A stretch of DNA of 64,000 bases from an uncultured Bacilli bacterium (GTDB lineage: Bacteria > Bacillota_I > Bacilli_A > RF39 > UBA660), in contig CATYVZ010000001.1 of the NCBI GenBank assembly GCA_958413985.1, positions 88,915-152,914 on the forward strand. The letters run 5' to 3'. Under the pieces are notes generated by a model, which did not search any database, was not told the origin of the DNA, and saw nothing but the letters and a program-made list of their open reading frames with translations. Numbering within the stretch: the stretch's first letter is position 1; each line of letters starts with the position of its first letter. Both the position numbers and the translations under genes were made by a program. This document shows positions 24,254 through 33,534 of this stretch, piece by piece.

Positions 24254-25444
24254 TTAAATAATTTCATTTTTTAAATTTGGATTGTTTAGCACTTTAACTA
24301 AATAATCTATTTCTTCTTTTGTATTATAAAAATATAAACTGATTCGACAAGTGTTTTTAATACCTAGGTCATCTTTTAAAATTTTAGCGCAATGATTACC
24401 TGCTCTTACGCAGATATTATATTTATTTAAATAAATGGCTAGATCTTGGGAAAAAACATCTTTGATGTTGAAAGTGATAATGCCACTTGTGCTGTTTTGG
24501 TTATAAATAATTATGTCTTTTACTTTACTTAATTGCTCTACGGCATATTTTTTTAAATTTGTTTCATATTCGCTTATTTTATTCATTCCTAAATTATTTA
24601 AGTATTTAATCGCTTCCCCAAAGCCAATAACGCCAGCAATATTAGGAGTACCAGCTTCTAAAAGACTAGGTATTTCATTGTATACTCTCGTTTTATCAAA
24701 TTGAAAACTAGCATTCATCCCACCACCAAATATTATCGGATTGATATTGTTTAGTAATTCTTCTTTACCATATAAAACACCGACACCAGTTGGTCCTAAC
24801 ATCTTATGAGCAGAAAAAGCTAAAAAGTCTATGTCAAGGTCTTGGACATCTGTTTTAAGATGAGCAACACTTTGAGCCCCATCGACGATAACTAATATGT
24901 TATGTTTATGCGCATATTGGATTATATCTTTGATCGGTCTTACATCACCTACTACATTAGTGATATGAGCTATGCTTATAACTTTTGTTCGTGGTGTGAT
25001 CGTATTTTTAACATTTTCTAATGTCACTTCTAAATCAACTAATGGCAGGTATTTTATGTTTAAGTTTAATTGATCGGCTAATTCAAACCAAGGCAAAATA
25101 TTAGAAGCGTGTTCACTTTTAGTAAGGATAATTTCATCGTTTTCTTTTAAATAGTTTTTAAAATAGCCAAAAATAATTTTATTTAAAGAGTCGGTAGTTC
25201 CACTTGTAAAAATTATTTCTTTTGTACTTTTTGCATTGATAAAGTCTTTAACTAAATTTCTAGTTTCTTCAAACTTAGCATCGACTTGTAAACTTAAATC
25301 ATAATCCCCCCGATGTGCATTAGCGCTATAATTGTTATAATAATCAGAGATTGTCTTAGCGATCATTCTTGGCTTTAATGAAGTAGCTCCATTGTCAAAA
25401 TAAATAATATTCTTTTTAAGTAATTCAAAATCTTCTCGATTCAT
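24254..25444 (-). CDS. sufS: Cysteine desulfurase, SufS/CsdA type
   Basis: ATG 25444 is selected for its GGAGGTGAG site; 28 upstream in-frame codons lack one. The 396-residue PLP enzyme has FDNGATSLKP, SGTTDSLNKI, HASNILPW, VDGAQSVAHL, the PLP Lys in SAHKMLGPTGVGVLYG, and the active Cys in VRAGNHCAKIL. SufS-type enzymes mobilise sulfur from Cys for Fe-S clusters and thio-modified tRNA. No sufB, C, D or U is beside it, so the assembly partners are elsewhere. The upstream region to 25707 is divergent from a HIT gene. Confidence 0.94.
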   Translation of the reverse strand: MNREDFELLKKNIIYFDNGATSLKPRMIAKTISDYYNNYSANAHRGDYDLSLQVDAKFEETRNLVKDFINAKSTKEIIFTSGTTDSLNKIIFGYFKNYLKENDEIILTKSEHASNILPWFELADQLNLNIKYLPLVDLEVTLENVKNTITPRTKVISIAHITNVVGDVRPIKDIIQYAHKHNILVIVDGAQSVAHLKTDVQDLDIDFLAFSAHKMLGPTGVGVLYGKEELLNNINPIIFGGGMNASFQFDKTRVYNEIPSLLEAGTPNIAGVIGFGEAIKYLNNLGMNKISEYETNLKKYAVEQLSKVKDIIIYNQNSTSGIITFNIKDVFSQDLAIYLNKYNICVRAGNHCAKILKDDLGIKNTCRISLYFYNTKEEIDYLVKVLNNPNLKNEII

Positions 25445-25647
25445 TTTCTCACCTCCGATATTTTTAAGATAAATTAAGAAATTTATATTGTTCAGTAATA
25501 TTTTATTCTTAATTGTTTTTTTTCTCATAATAAATGTACCATAATTAATAAATTTATTAAAAATTATATTAAAAAGATTTTAGTGAAGTATAAAAGGATG
25601 ATTAATTGGTCAATATATAATAGAATATTCGCAGATATTCACATAAT

Positions 25648-25673
25648 CCTAGATATAATCTAGGTTTTTTTTT
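25648..25673 (+). terminator. Strong terminator without an upstream gene
   Basis: CCTAGAT (25648-25654) pairs with ATCTAGG (25658-25664), followed by nine T, on the plus strand only. The preceding plus-strand DNA has no credible gene. It may end an unrecognised small RNA, antisense sufS transcription, or act as a leader attenuator for the HIT gene. Confidence 0.75.
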
Positions 25674-25707
25674 GATAATTTGTTATAATATATAAGGAGG
25701 TTAAAAT

Positions 25708-26067
25708 ATGGATTGTATTTTCTGTAAAATTATTAATGGCGACATACCGTCATATAAGATATATGAAGATGATATTGTCTATGCCTTTTTAGATATCAAT
25801 CCTGATAGTGCGGGCCATACTTTAATTATTCCTAAAAATCATTTTCAAGACTTAGATGACATCGATGATGAAACATTAAATCATATATTGAAGATAAGTA
25901 AAATTTTGAAAAATAAATTAGAGGAAAAATTAAATTGTGATGGTTTAACTATCATTCAGAATAACGGCTTAGTTCAAGAAGTGAAACATTTTCATATTCA
26001 TTTAAAACCATATTATAAAAACGGTGACGATCGCCAAATTGAAGAAGTATATGAACTATTAAAGTAA
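25708..26067 (+). CDS. HIT family protein (Hit/HinT type)
   Basis: ATG 25708 follows AAGGAGG. The 119-residue protein is a standard HIT hydrolase: CIFCKIINGDIPSYKIYEDD at the start, AFLDINPDSAGHTLIIPK, and the intact triad H-F-H-I-H (VKHFHIHLKPYY). Such proteins hydrolyse adenosine phosphoramidates and aminoacyl-AMP. It has the zinc-binding-type CxxC at 3-6. Its intact triad contrasts with the degenerate HIT-like protein at the left edge. It abuts the convergent gene at 26068 with no gap. Confidence 0.96.
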   Translation: MDCIFCKIINGDIPSYKIYEDDIVYAFLDINPDSAGHTLIIPKNHFQDLDDIDDETLNHILKISKILKNKLEEKLNCDGLTIIQNNGLVQEVKHFHIHLKPYYKNGDDRQIEEVYELLK

Positions 26068-26952
26068 TTATACTTCTTTTAATTTTGTTTTCATTTCTTT
26101 AGTAGCAATTTGATTAAATAATTGGTCAATTTCTTTTTTTAATTCAGGGCTAGATTGTTCGTAAGCGAAAAAGTCTTCGATCATTATCTGGAGCATATCT
26201 TTATCATTAGTAATTGTTGTCAACATATCATTAATAGATTTATTTTCAATTAAATTGATAACATCATAGTCGACTCCAAATAATATATCAGGATAAGTTT
26301 TTGTCATGACTTTTTTAAATTTATATGATCCTTTTAACATTTTCAATATAATTTTAGAGTAATTGTTATAATTGCCGATCGCTAAAATATTTAAAATATC
26401 AGCTACCTTATAACTAGCTTCATACATTAAAGCATCGTTATTGGGATCTTCTTTAACGATATCAGCATACATTTTAATAAAGTCTTCGATAGTTCGATCT
26501 CGAAATAGTGTATATTTTTCTAATGAATAGAGTTTATTAAATTTAGCTAAATAGTTTTCATCTAGTTTAGAAAATATGTGAGCTTGACCGACATTGTTAA
26601 GTGATTCATATTTGATAGGAGCATACATTATTTCTTGTAAAAGTGATTGGTTTTGATCGATAGTAAATAATAAATCTTCAAAGTCTTCGATCATATCATA
26701 TATTTCTATCGTGCTTTTTTCTTCTTCGCTGATTGCATTTTCATCCTTTTTATCGATTAGTAAGCGAAAATGGTCAACAAAACCTAAACCGATAATTATT
26801 TTATATAATTTATCGTTTGTGTACTTGATTTCTTCACAAAATTCAAAATATTTTATGTTAGCTTCTTCATTACCATATTTATTGATAAATTCAAATAATT
26901 TAAACTTCAACATTTGTCTAATTTGTTGATTTATATTGGCAATTTCTATCAT
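26068..26952 (-). CDS. Unrecognised alpha-helical cytosolic protein
   Basis: ATG 26952 follows AAGGAAGTGAT. The 294-residue protein is acidic and almost entirely predicted helical, with no signal peptide, TM helix or catalytic motif I can name. Repeated short helices (LFTIDQNQSLLQEIMYAP, ADILNILAIGNYNNYSKIILKML, MIEDFFAYEQSSPELKKEIDQLF) could form a repeat scaffold. It converges directly on the HIT gene stop and lies downstream of pnp. Host-like TCGA content suggests a native, perhaps lineage-specific gene. No function is proposed. Confidence 0.85.
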   Translation of the reverse strand: MIEIANINQQIRQMLKFKLFEFINKYGNEEANIKYFEFCEEIKYTNDKLYKIIIGLGFVDHFRLLIDKKDENAISEEEKSTIEIYDMIEDFEDLLFTIDQNQSLLQEIMYAPIKYESLNNVGQAHIFSKLDENYLAKFNKLYSLEKYTLFRDRTIEDFIKMYADIVKEDPNNDALMYEASYKVADILNILAIGNYNNYSKIILKMLKGSYKFKKVMTKTYPDILFGVDYDVINLIENKSINDMLTTITNDKDMLQIMIEDFFAYEQSSPELKKEIDQLFNQIATKEMKTKLKEV

Positions 26953-27049
26953 AGTATCACTTCCTTGCCTAATATAATATCATATTTTTAATAAAAGTCA
27001 AAATAAAATCTAACTATTTATTAATATTTTTTATCTACATAAAAGAAGC

Positions 27050-29179
27050 TTATTTTAAAGCTTCTTTACGCGATAAATTAAGTCTGCCTTTTTTATCGTA
27101 GCCTAATGATTTGACGATAATTTCATCGCCTATTTTAACGATATCACTTGGCTTTTCCACTCTTTCTTTGGCTAGATGTGAAACATGAACTAATCCTTCA
27201 GTTCCAGGCCATAGTTCAACAAAGCATCCAAAATCTTCAATTTTGACAACTTTTCCAGTATAAATTTTGCCAGTTTCAACTTCTTTGACGACATCTTTGA
27301 TCATTTCAGCTGTTTTTTCGATGATTTCTTTAGAAGTGTGGTAGATAATAACTCTACCATCATCTTCTAAGTCTACTTTAACAGCGTTGATATCATTTAC
27401 TGTACTAACGTTACTTGCCTCTAAAATAATCTTTGTGATCATTTCGCCACCTTTACCGATAACATCTTTAATTTTGTTAGGATCAATCGTAAATGTCATC
27501 ATTTTAGGAGCATATTTACTTACTTCTTTTCGTGGTTCTTTGATCTCTTTTTCGATGGTATCTAAAATTTCTAGTCTCGCTTGATGAGCTTGTTCTAATG
27601 CTTCTTTTAATATCTGCTTAGTTATACCTTTAATTTTGATATCCATTTGTAATGCACAAATACCGTTACGAGTACCAGCTACTTTAAAGTCCATATCGCC
27701 TAGATGATCTTCTAATCCTTGAATATCAGTTAAGATCGTATAATCATCGCCACTAGTAATCAGTCCCATCGCAATACCAGCCACAGTTGCTTTAATAGGT
27801 ACGCCTGCTGCCATTAGACTCATACAGCCAGCACAAATACTAGCTTGGCTACTACTACCATTAGATTCTAATATTTCTGATACAACTCTAATTGTATATG
27901 GGAATTCTTCTTCACTAGGAATTACTTGCAATAGTGCTCTTTCCCCTAAAGCTCCGTGACCAATTTCCCTTCTTCCAGGTGAACCATAGCGTCCAGTCTC
28001 ACCAACTGAAAATTGAGGGAAGTTGTAATGTAAAATAAATCTTTTTGAATCTTCAATACCTAGACCATCTAATATTTGATGTTCCCCTAAAGCCCCTAAA
28101 GTAGTTATCGATAAACTTTGAGTCTCGCCTCTTGTAAATAAAGCTGAACCATGTGTTCTAGGTAAAATATCAATAGCGGTAGACAATGGTCTAATTTCAG
28201 TCATTTTTCTACCATCAGCTCTAATTTTTTCTTTAACGACAATATTTCTAAATACTTCATATTTAACATTTTCAAATATATTTGCTACTTTAACTAACAA
28301 TTCCTCTAGTTCTTCGGCTGATAAATTACTGTTTTCTAATCGATATTTTTCTAATAATTGTTCTTTTATGTTATCTAAAGCAGTGTATTTTTCTTGTTTT
28401 TCTTTAATTCTTAAAGCTTGATCGATTTGATCTTTAATTAAACTAGTAACTTCAGCAATTAGTTCTTTACTTATCTCTAATTTTGGATAATCATATTTAG
28501 TGCTACCGATTTCTTCGATAATTTTTTCTTGAAAAGCAATTAGTTCTTTAATAGCTTCATGACCGAACATTAAAGCTTCTAACATATCTTCTTCACTAAC
28601 TTCTTTACTTCCCGCTTCGACCATATTGATAGCATCTTTAGTTCCGGATACTGTTAAATCAATATCCGACTTTTCAATTTCTTCGACTGTGGGATTAATA
28701 ATAAATTCTCCGTTAACCCGGCCAACTTTAACGCCAGCAACAGGTCCATTAAAAGGCACTTGACTAATGCATGTAGCCAAAGAAGAACCAAATAAAGCCG
28801 TTATTTCAGGACTATTATCTTGATCAACTGACAATACTGTATTAACAATCTGGACTTCATTTTTGAAATCTTCTGGAAATAATGGACGCATTGGTCGATC
28901 GATCATTCTTGCTGCTAAAGTAGCATTTTCTGTTGGTCTACCTTCTCTTTTGATAAAGCCACCTGGTATTTTTCCAACTGAGTATAATTTTTCATTATAT
29001 AAAACCATCAATGGAAAAAAATCTGCTAATAAATTAACGTTTTTTGACATGACGACAGTCGATAAAACAACTGTATCACCATATCTAACTAAAATTGATC
29101 CATGAGCTTGTTTAGCTAATTCTCCGTTTTCGACAATTATTTTTCGACCCCTAAAATTTGTTTCAAATATTTTTTTCAT
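27050..29179 (-). CDS. pnp: Polyribonucleotide nucleotidyltransferase (PNPase)
   Basis: ATG 29179 is chosen (GAGGAGGAATT ahead); nine upstream codons are leader. The 709-residue enzyme degrades RNA 3' to 5' by phosphorolysis. It has the first RNase PH domain (GSILVRYGDTVVLSTVV), a linker, the second RNase PH domain (RPLSTAIDILPRTHGSALFTRGETQSL; GDMDFKVAGTRNGICALQMDIKI with the metal-binding Asp residues), a KH domain (about 560-620, IDPNKIKDVIGKGGEMI) and an S1 domain (about 625-700, GKVVKIEDFGCFVELWPGTEGLVHVS). It follows rpsO, the conserved order in bacteria. Confidence 0.98.
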   Translation of the reverse strand: MKKIFETNFRGRKIIVENGELAKQAHGSILVRYGDTVVLSTVVMSKNVNLLADFFPLMVLYNEKLYSVGKIPGGFIKREGRPTENATLAARMIDRPMRPLFPEDFKNEVQIVNTVLSVDQDNSPEITALFGSSLATCISQVPFNGPVAGVKVGRVNGEFIINPTVEEIEKSDIDLTVSGTKDAINMVEAGSKEVSEEDMLEALMFGHEAIKELIAFQEKIIEEIGSTKYDYPKLEISKELIAEVTSLIKDQIDQALRIKEKQEKYTALDNIKEQLLEKYRLENSNLSAEELEELLVKVANIFENVKYEVFRNIVVKEKIRADGRKMTEIRPLSTAIDILPRTHGSALFTRGETQSLSITTLGALGEHQILDGLGIEDSKRFILHYNFPQFSVGETGRYGSPGRREIGHGALGERALLQVIPSEEEFPYTIRVVSEILESNGSSSQASICAGCMSLMAAGVPIKATVAGIAMGLITSGDDYTILTDIQGLEDHLGDMDFKVAGTRNGICALQMDIKIKGITKQILKEALEQAHQARLEILDTIEKEIKEPRKEVSKYAPKMMTFTIDPNKIKDVIGKGGEMITKIILEASNVSTVNDINAVKVDLEDDGRVIIYHTSKEIIEKTAEMIKDVVKEVETGKIYTGKVVKIEDFGCFVELWPGTEGLVHVSHLAKERVEKPSDIVKIGDEIIVKSLGYDKKGRLNLSRKEALK

Positions 29180-29200
29180 AATTCCTCCTCGTACAATAAA

Positions 29201-29220
29201 AGACACTTAAAAAAGTGCCT
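29201..29220 (-). terminator. Attenuator-like hairpin between rpsO and pnp
   Basis: On the minus strand AGGCACTT pairs with AAGTGTCT (one G-U pair) across TTTT, followed by a short T run. It sits just after the rpsO stop, where many bacteria have a partial terminator or processing site before pnp. Confidence 0.6.
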
Positions 29221-29221
29221 A

Positions 29222-29491
29222 CTATTTTCTTAAATTTAATTCTTTAATTACTTCTCTATACTTTGCTACATCGTGTTTCAATAAATAGTTCAATAGACTT
29301 CTTCTGTGGCCAACTTTCTTTAATAAACCACGTCTTGAATGGAAATCTTGTTTATGAACTTTCAAATGTTCAGTCAAAGTATTAATTTCATCGGTTAAAA
29401 TAGCAATTTGAACTTCGATACTTCCAGTATCAGAATCATTTTTACCAAACTTTTTAACCAATTCTGCTTTTCTTTCTTTTGATAAAGCCAT
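29222..29491 (-). CDS. rpsO: 30S ribosomal protein S15
   Basis: ATG 29491 follows AAAGGAGAA. The 89-residue protein is full length and has the S15 hallmarks KFGKNDSDTGSIEVQIAILTDEI, LTEHLKVHKQDFHSRRGLLKKVGHRRSLLNYL and the C-terminal YREVIKELNLRK. It binds the 16S rRNA central junction and is an early assembly protein. A structured leader before it (29518-29564) and a hairpin after it suggest autoregulation and partial uncoupling from pnp. Confidence 0.98.
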   Translation of the reverse strand: MALSKERKAELVKKFGKNDSDTGSIEVQIAILTDEINTLTEHLKVHKQDFHSRRGLLKKVGHRRSLLNYLLKHDVAKYREVIKELNLRK

Positions 29492-29517
29492 CTAAATTCT
29501 CCTTTCTTTGATATTCG

Positions 29518-29564
29518 CTTGTAACCGAGAGTAAAATCGGAGACTTTTTATACTCAGAAACAAG
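29518..29564 (-). promoter_or_regulatory. Structured rpsO leader, candidate S15 autoregulatory element
   Basis: On the plus strand CTTGT (29518-29522) pairs with ACAAG (29560-29564), and GAGTA (29529-29533) pairs with TACTC (29551-29555). CCGA (29525-29528) can instead pair with TCGG (29537-29540), so two forms may compete. S15 is known to bind varied leader RNAs in Firmicutes; assignment here rests on position and structure only. Confidence 0.55.
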
Positions 29565-29605
29565 TACTACTTAATAATACACTAATTTAATTAAAATGTA
29601 AATAG

Positions 29606-30460
29606 TTAAATAAACATTTTATAAGGTTTTAGTAAATTATTGACACTTTTGTATAGAGCTAATACGTCATCATCGACAAACAGTACATAATCTTGTTTAT
29701 AGATGTTATCTATTTTTTGACCATTCATAATTTTAAATTTTAACTTATCGTCAACTTTAACGGTAAAATAATCCTTTAATGCATCTTTAAGAGAAATAAC
29801 TTGGTAATCATTGTTTTTAATCTGTTCTAAAGAATAAGCTTCACTAATTACAAAATTACCTTGTTTAGTTCTTCTTAAATTTTTCATTGTTCCAGCTGTT
29901 CCCAATTTATTAGCAATATCGTTTACTAAACTTCTAATGTAAGTTCCTTTGCTAACTAAGCAAGTAAATTTTATGACTGTTTGGTTATTGTCATAGTTTA
30001 AACTATCTAAATGAATTTTTTGAATGGTAACTAATCTTTTAGGTAAAATAACTTCTTCGTTGTTTCTAGCATATTCATATAGTTTTTTACCATTTATTTT
30101 AACCGCAGAATAAATGGGTACTTCCTGATCGTAACTACCTAAAAAAGAGTTTAAGGTATCTATAATTTCTGCTTTGGAAAAATGTGTATTTTCTTCTTTT
30201 AAAACTTTACCAGTAACATCTAAAGTATCAGTTTTAAGACCTAAGATAGCTTCAACTTGGTATTCTTTTTCGGTAGCTGTAATTATCTCGTTTAATTTTG
30301 TTGCTTTACCGACTGTTAAAACTAAGATACCAGTAGCTAATGGGTCTAAAGTTCCAGTGTGACCTATTTTTTTAGTTTTAAAGATTTGGGATACTTCGTT
30401 TACAACGTCACGACTTGTCATGTTTTTTGCTTTGTCAACTATCAATAAACCGTTAATCAT
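29606..30460 (-). CDS. truB: tRNA pseudouridine-55 synthase TruB
   Basis: ATG 30460 overlaps the YugP-like gene by 8 bases, so translation is coupled; no good ribosome site is seen. The 284-residue enzyme makes pseudouridine 55 in the T-loop of tRNAs. It has GLLIVDKAKNMTSRDVVNEVSQ, KIGHTGTLDPLATGILVL with the catalytic Asp, KEYQVEAILGLKTDTLDVTG, VPIYSAVKINGKKLYEYAR and SKGTYIRSLVNDIANKLG. The C-terminal extension (about 215-284) is PUA-like but short. It is the last gene of the cysS-yugP-truB unit. Confidence 0.96.
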   Translation of the reverse strand: MINGLLIVDKAKNMTSRDVVNEVSQIFKTKKIGHTGTLDPLATGILVLTVGKATKLNEIITATEKEYQVEAILGLKTDTLDVTGKVLKEENTHFSKAEIIDTLNSFLGSYDQEVPIYSAVKINGKKLYEYARNNEEVILPKRLVTIQKIHLDSLNYDNNQTVIKFTCLVSKGTYIRSLVNDIANKLGTAGTMKNLRRTKQGNFVISEAYSLEQIKNNDYQVISLKDALKDYFTVKVDDKLKFKIMNGQKIDNIYKQDYVLFVDDDVLALYKSVNNLLKPYKMFI

Positions 30461-31124
30461 CGCGCCCAGCTAATAAAATAATCAATCTTAAAAGTTGCAG
30501 TAAATTGGAAATAAGACCAGCAACATAAGTCATAGCAGCTGCTGATAAGACTTTGCTGACTTGTTCGTGTTCGTCGTTATCGATAATACCTAATTTAATT
30601 AATTGCTCTTTTGCTCTTTTTGAAGCATCAAATTCAACTGGTAAAGTAACTAATTGAAATATAATAGTTGCTACTAAAACTAAAATACTTATTTTTAAAT
30701 AACCAGTTAATCCGCCAATTATTGAAATAACTAAACCAAAATAGCCTAAATAAGAAACTAGGTTAACAAAAGGAACTAACGCTGATCTTATTTTCATAAA
30801 TGTGTAACCTTCTTTATCTTGAATAGCATGGCCACATTCATGAGCAGCAACACCTACTGAAGAAATCGAGTCTTCGTGAAAAATGGTATGTGATAATCTG
30901 ATTACTTTTCGTTTTGGATCGTAATGATCAGTTAATTCTCCTTGTGTCTCAACAATGTGAATATTTTCTAAACCATTAGCATCTAATATTTTTCGCGCTA
31001 CTTCTTGCCCAGATAGCCCTTTTTTAACTTTCACTTCCTTAAATTTTTTATAATTACTATTGATATTAATTTGAGCCCATATAACTATAATAAATCCTAA
31101 AATAGCCAAACCCCAAAATAACAT
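30453..31124 (-). CDS. yugP: YugP-like membrane zinc metallopeptidase
   Basis: ATG 31124 is preferred, with GGAAG 6 bases upstream; a GTG at 31136 would share a base with the cysS stop. The 223-residue protein has an N-terminal TM helix, the zinc motif H-E-C-G-H in VGVAAHECGHAIQDKEGY (about residues 90-107), and three more TM helices, with FDASKRAKEQL near the third Zn ligand region. This is the YugP/DUF neutral zinc metallopeptidase family found across Firmicutes; its substrate is unknown. Confidence 0.93.
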   Translation of the reverse strand: MLFWGLAILGFIIVIWAQININSNYKKFKEVKVKKGLSGQEVARKILDANGLENIHIVETQGELTDHYDPKRKVIRLSHTIFHEDSISSVGVAAHECGHAIQDKEGYTFMKIRSALVPFVNLVSYLGYFGLVISIIGGLTGYLKISILVLVATIIFQLVTLPVEFDASKRAKEQLIKLGIIDNDEHEQVSKVLSAAAMTYVAGLISNLLQLLRLIILLAGRDD

Positions 31125-31135
31125 TATATCTTCCA

Positions 31136-32539
31136 CTATCTCACCTCATATATTGTACCTTCACGGGTATCTTTAATTATTATATTTTTTTCTTCTAATT
31201 CTTTTCTTATTTTATCAGCTAATTCGTAATCTTTATTACTTTTAGCTAAATTTCTTTTTTCGATTTGTTCTTCGATATATCTAATAGTTTTTTGATCGAT
31301 TATCTGTTCTTCTAATAAATCTAAAGACAATACTTGATCGTAAGATTTTATTATTTCTAACTTAGTACTATTATTAACATTTTCTTTTAAAATATCGTAT
31401 AGACAAGTTAACATTAAAGAAGTATTTAAATCGTTATTGATCGCTTCTTTAAATTTATTTAAGTAACTGTTAACTATTTCTTTATCAACTTCACCACTTA
31501 TATCATTTTTGATATTTTTAATTTTATTTTTTAATTTGATATAAGTATTACTAGCAATATCTAATGCATCATAACTAAAAACTAATTGATTACGATAATG
31601 TGATTGTAAGCATAAAAGCCGATATGCTAAAGGATTATATCCTTTACTTTCTAATAAAGAAACGGTTAGGAAATCACCATTACTTTTACTCATTTTGCCA
31701 GTTGCATCGTTTAAATGTTCTCCATGTAACCAATAATGACACCATTCATGGCCTAAATAAGCTTCAGATTGCGCAATCTCATTAGTATGATGCGGAAAGA
31801 TATTATCGACCCCACCACAGTGAATATCTAAATATTCGCCTAGATACTTTATTGCAATTCCAGAACATTCAATATGCCAACCGGGATATCCTATTCCCCA
31901 AGGACTATCCCATTTTAGTTTTTGATCTTTAAACTTACTAACTGTAAACCACAAACCAAAATCATAGGGATTTTTTTTATAAATGTCCTCATCGACATCT
32001 TCTCTAGCTCCAATTACTAGTTCCTGAGGATTTCGCCCTGATAATTGGTAATAATCTTTAATCTTAGAAATATCAAAATAAACATTACCATTTGCAATAT
32101 AAGCATAATCATCTTTTAATAGTTTTTCGATAAATTTAATATAAAAATCAATATTATCTGATGCTTTAACTACTATTTCAGGTTTTTCAATATTAAGTTT
32201 ATGGGCATCGTCGAAAAATGTTTCCGTATAAAATTGCGCAATTTCCTGGACGGTTTTATGTTCTCTTTTTGCCCCTTTTAACATTTTATCTTCACCAGTG
32301 TCAGTGTCACCGACCATATGACCTACATCGGTAATATTCATACATCTTTTAACTTTATAACCGATATATTTTAAGCTTTTTTCTAAAACATCCTCAAAGA
32401 TATAGGTTCTTAAATTACCAATATGAGCAAAATGATAAACAGTAGGTCCACACGTATATAGTGTAACTACATTTGAATCATGTGGTTTAAATTCTTCTAT
32501 TTTTTTAGTTAAAGTATTATATAGTTTCAAGTAGATCAC
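31136..32539 (-). CDS. cysS: Cysteinyl-tRNA synthetase
   Basis: The 467-residue class Ia enzyme charges tRNA-Cys. Signatures are LYTCGPTVYHFAHIGNLRTYIFEDVL (Zn ligand Cys and HIGH-like HIGN), GGVDNIFPHHTNEIAQSE and the KMSKS loop GKMSKSNGDFLTVS, then the DALR domain with LNTSLMLTCLYDIL. GWHIECSGIA supplies the other Zn ligands. ATG 32539 follows AAGGTGATC. No T-box leader is present; only about 50 bases separate it from the lipoprotein's terminator. It heads the unit with yugP and truB. Confidence 0.97.
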   Translation of the reverse strand: MIYLKLYNTLTKKIEEFKPHDSNVVTLYTCGPTVYHFAHIGNLRTYIFEDVLEKSLKYIGYKVKRCMNITDVGHMVGDTDTGEDKMLKGAKREHKTVQEIAQFYTETFFDDAHKLNIEKPEIVVKASDNIDFYIKFIEKLLKDDYAYIANGNVYFDISKIKDYYQLSGRNPQELVIGAREDVDEDIYKKNPYDFGLWFTVSKFKDQKLKWDSPWGIGYPGWHIECSGIAIKYLGEYLDIHCGGVDNIFPHHTNEIAQSEAYLGHEWCHYWLHGEHLNDATGKMSKSNGDFLTVSLLESKGYNPLAYRLLCLQSHYRNQLVFSYDALDIASNTYIKLKNKIKNIKNDISGEVDKEIVNSYLNKFKEAINNDLNTSLMLTCLYDILKENVNNSTKLEIIKSYDQVLSLDLLEEQIIDQKTIRYIEEQIEKRNLAKSNKDYELADKIRKELEEKNIIIKDTREGTIYEVR

Positions 32540-32569
32540 CTTACTATATTATATCATAATCAAAAATAT

Positions 32570-32600
32570 TTTAAAACAAAAAAACGCATTATTGCGTTTT
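32570..32600 (-). terminator. Terminator at the lipoprotein 3' end
   Basis: AAAACGCA (32581-32588) pairs with TGCGTTTT (32593-32600), with the stop codon in the loop and a T-rich run on the minus strand after it. Confidence 0.85.
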
Positions 32601-33503
32601 TGTCATTGTTTTTTCACTAGTTTTTTCTAAACACTGTAATGACTCATGGTTAACGATAGATCCTAAGAATCTTGAGCCATTTAAGATTGGTTCACTACCA
32701 TTGCTGCCATCAGATAAAGTCTTAATATCGATTTTGTTTTGAGCTGTTATTAAATCACTACCAGCATAGTATGTTGAGAATGTTGGCCAATATAATTCAG
32801 CCAATAACCCACCACCACTTGTTAAAGAGTGAATTGAATAATCACCATTTCCAGTAGTTAAGTATCCTGAACCAACAAGAAATTCAGTTACATATTTGAA
32901 TGAATCTTGAAACTCATCACTAGTTATTGTTTCATCTTTTAAACCAGAAATTAAGTTTTGTAATTCTTTGTCTAATGTTGATAAGATTTTTCTATCTTCT
33001 TTGTCATGAGCTAAAGAAGATAATGAAACATATTCGTCATTCATAACGTTATGTGAGTTTACTAAAGAAACATATCTATAAAAGTTACTGATTTCTTCAA
33101 CTATATTGATATCTCTATCTGCATATAAAGTAGCAATATCTTCTTGTGATAAATGATCGATATTAGTTATAAACAATGCTGATTTAATAAACTCTGGATC
33201 AACGTTTAAACCTTTAGCTTGATCATCAGTTAAAATAGATTGTGTCATTTCTTCAAAATTATCAGCAGTCAAGGCAACAATTTCTTCTTCTTCGATACTA
33301 GGATCATTATTAGAAACATCTAAATTGTCATTAGAATTTTCGTATGATACTTGTGGAAGTGGAATATCACTAATTGTTTTATTTCCATCTTCACAGCTAC
33401 TAGCACTAAGTAAAGTAACAACTGTTAATCCTGTCAATATAAAGTTATTAGCATTTTTCTTTAAGAAACTTTTTGTGTTAGAAAATATTTTTATTTTTTT
33501 CAT
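32589..33503 (-). CDS. Lineage-specific lipoprotein
   Basis: ATG 33503 follows AGAGGGGGA. The 304-residue protein has a long basic start (MKKIKIFSNTKSFLKKNANN), a hydrophobic stretch and the lipobox LLSASSC (Cys about 37), so it should be lipid-anchored outside the membrane. An acidic Asn/Asp/Glu-rich linker follows (about 40-78), then a helical domain and SLTSGGGLLAELYWPTFSTYYAGSDLI. I do not recognise a family. Its tandem promoters and 5' leader are shared with the surface-protein gene at 38101, which implies common control. Confidence 0.82.
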   Translation of the reverse strand: MKKIKIFSNTKSFLKKNANNFILTGLTVVTLLSASSCEDGNKTISDIPLPQVSYENSNDNLDVSNNDPSIEEEEIVALTADNFEEMTQSILTDDQAKGLNVDPEFIKSALFITNIDHLSQEDIATLYADRDINIVEEISNFYRYVSLVNSHNVMNDEYVSLSSLAHDKEDRKILSTLDKELQNLISGLKDETITSDEFQDSFKYVTEFLVGSGYLTTGNGDYSIHSLTSGGGLLAELYWPTFSTYYAGSDLITAQNKIDIKTLSDGSNGSEPILNGSRFLGSIVNHESLQCLEKTSEKTMTKTQ

Positions 33504-33534
33504 AATAAATTCCCCCTCTTTTTATATGGCGTTT

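Noticed and set aside
25590..25660. A possible 21-residue ORF before the orphan terminator
   Set aside because: The start codon abuts the purine run, too close for a ribosome site, and no conserved features are seen.
27387..29105. Plus-strand frames inside pnp (27387-27584, 28863-29105)
   Set aside because: They are antisense shadows of a clear PNPase gene with no ribosome sites.
31136..32600. T-box leader for cysS
   Set aside because: Only about 50 bases separate it from the upstream gene, with no specifier loop or T-box motif.
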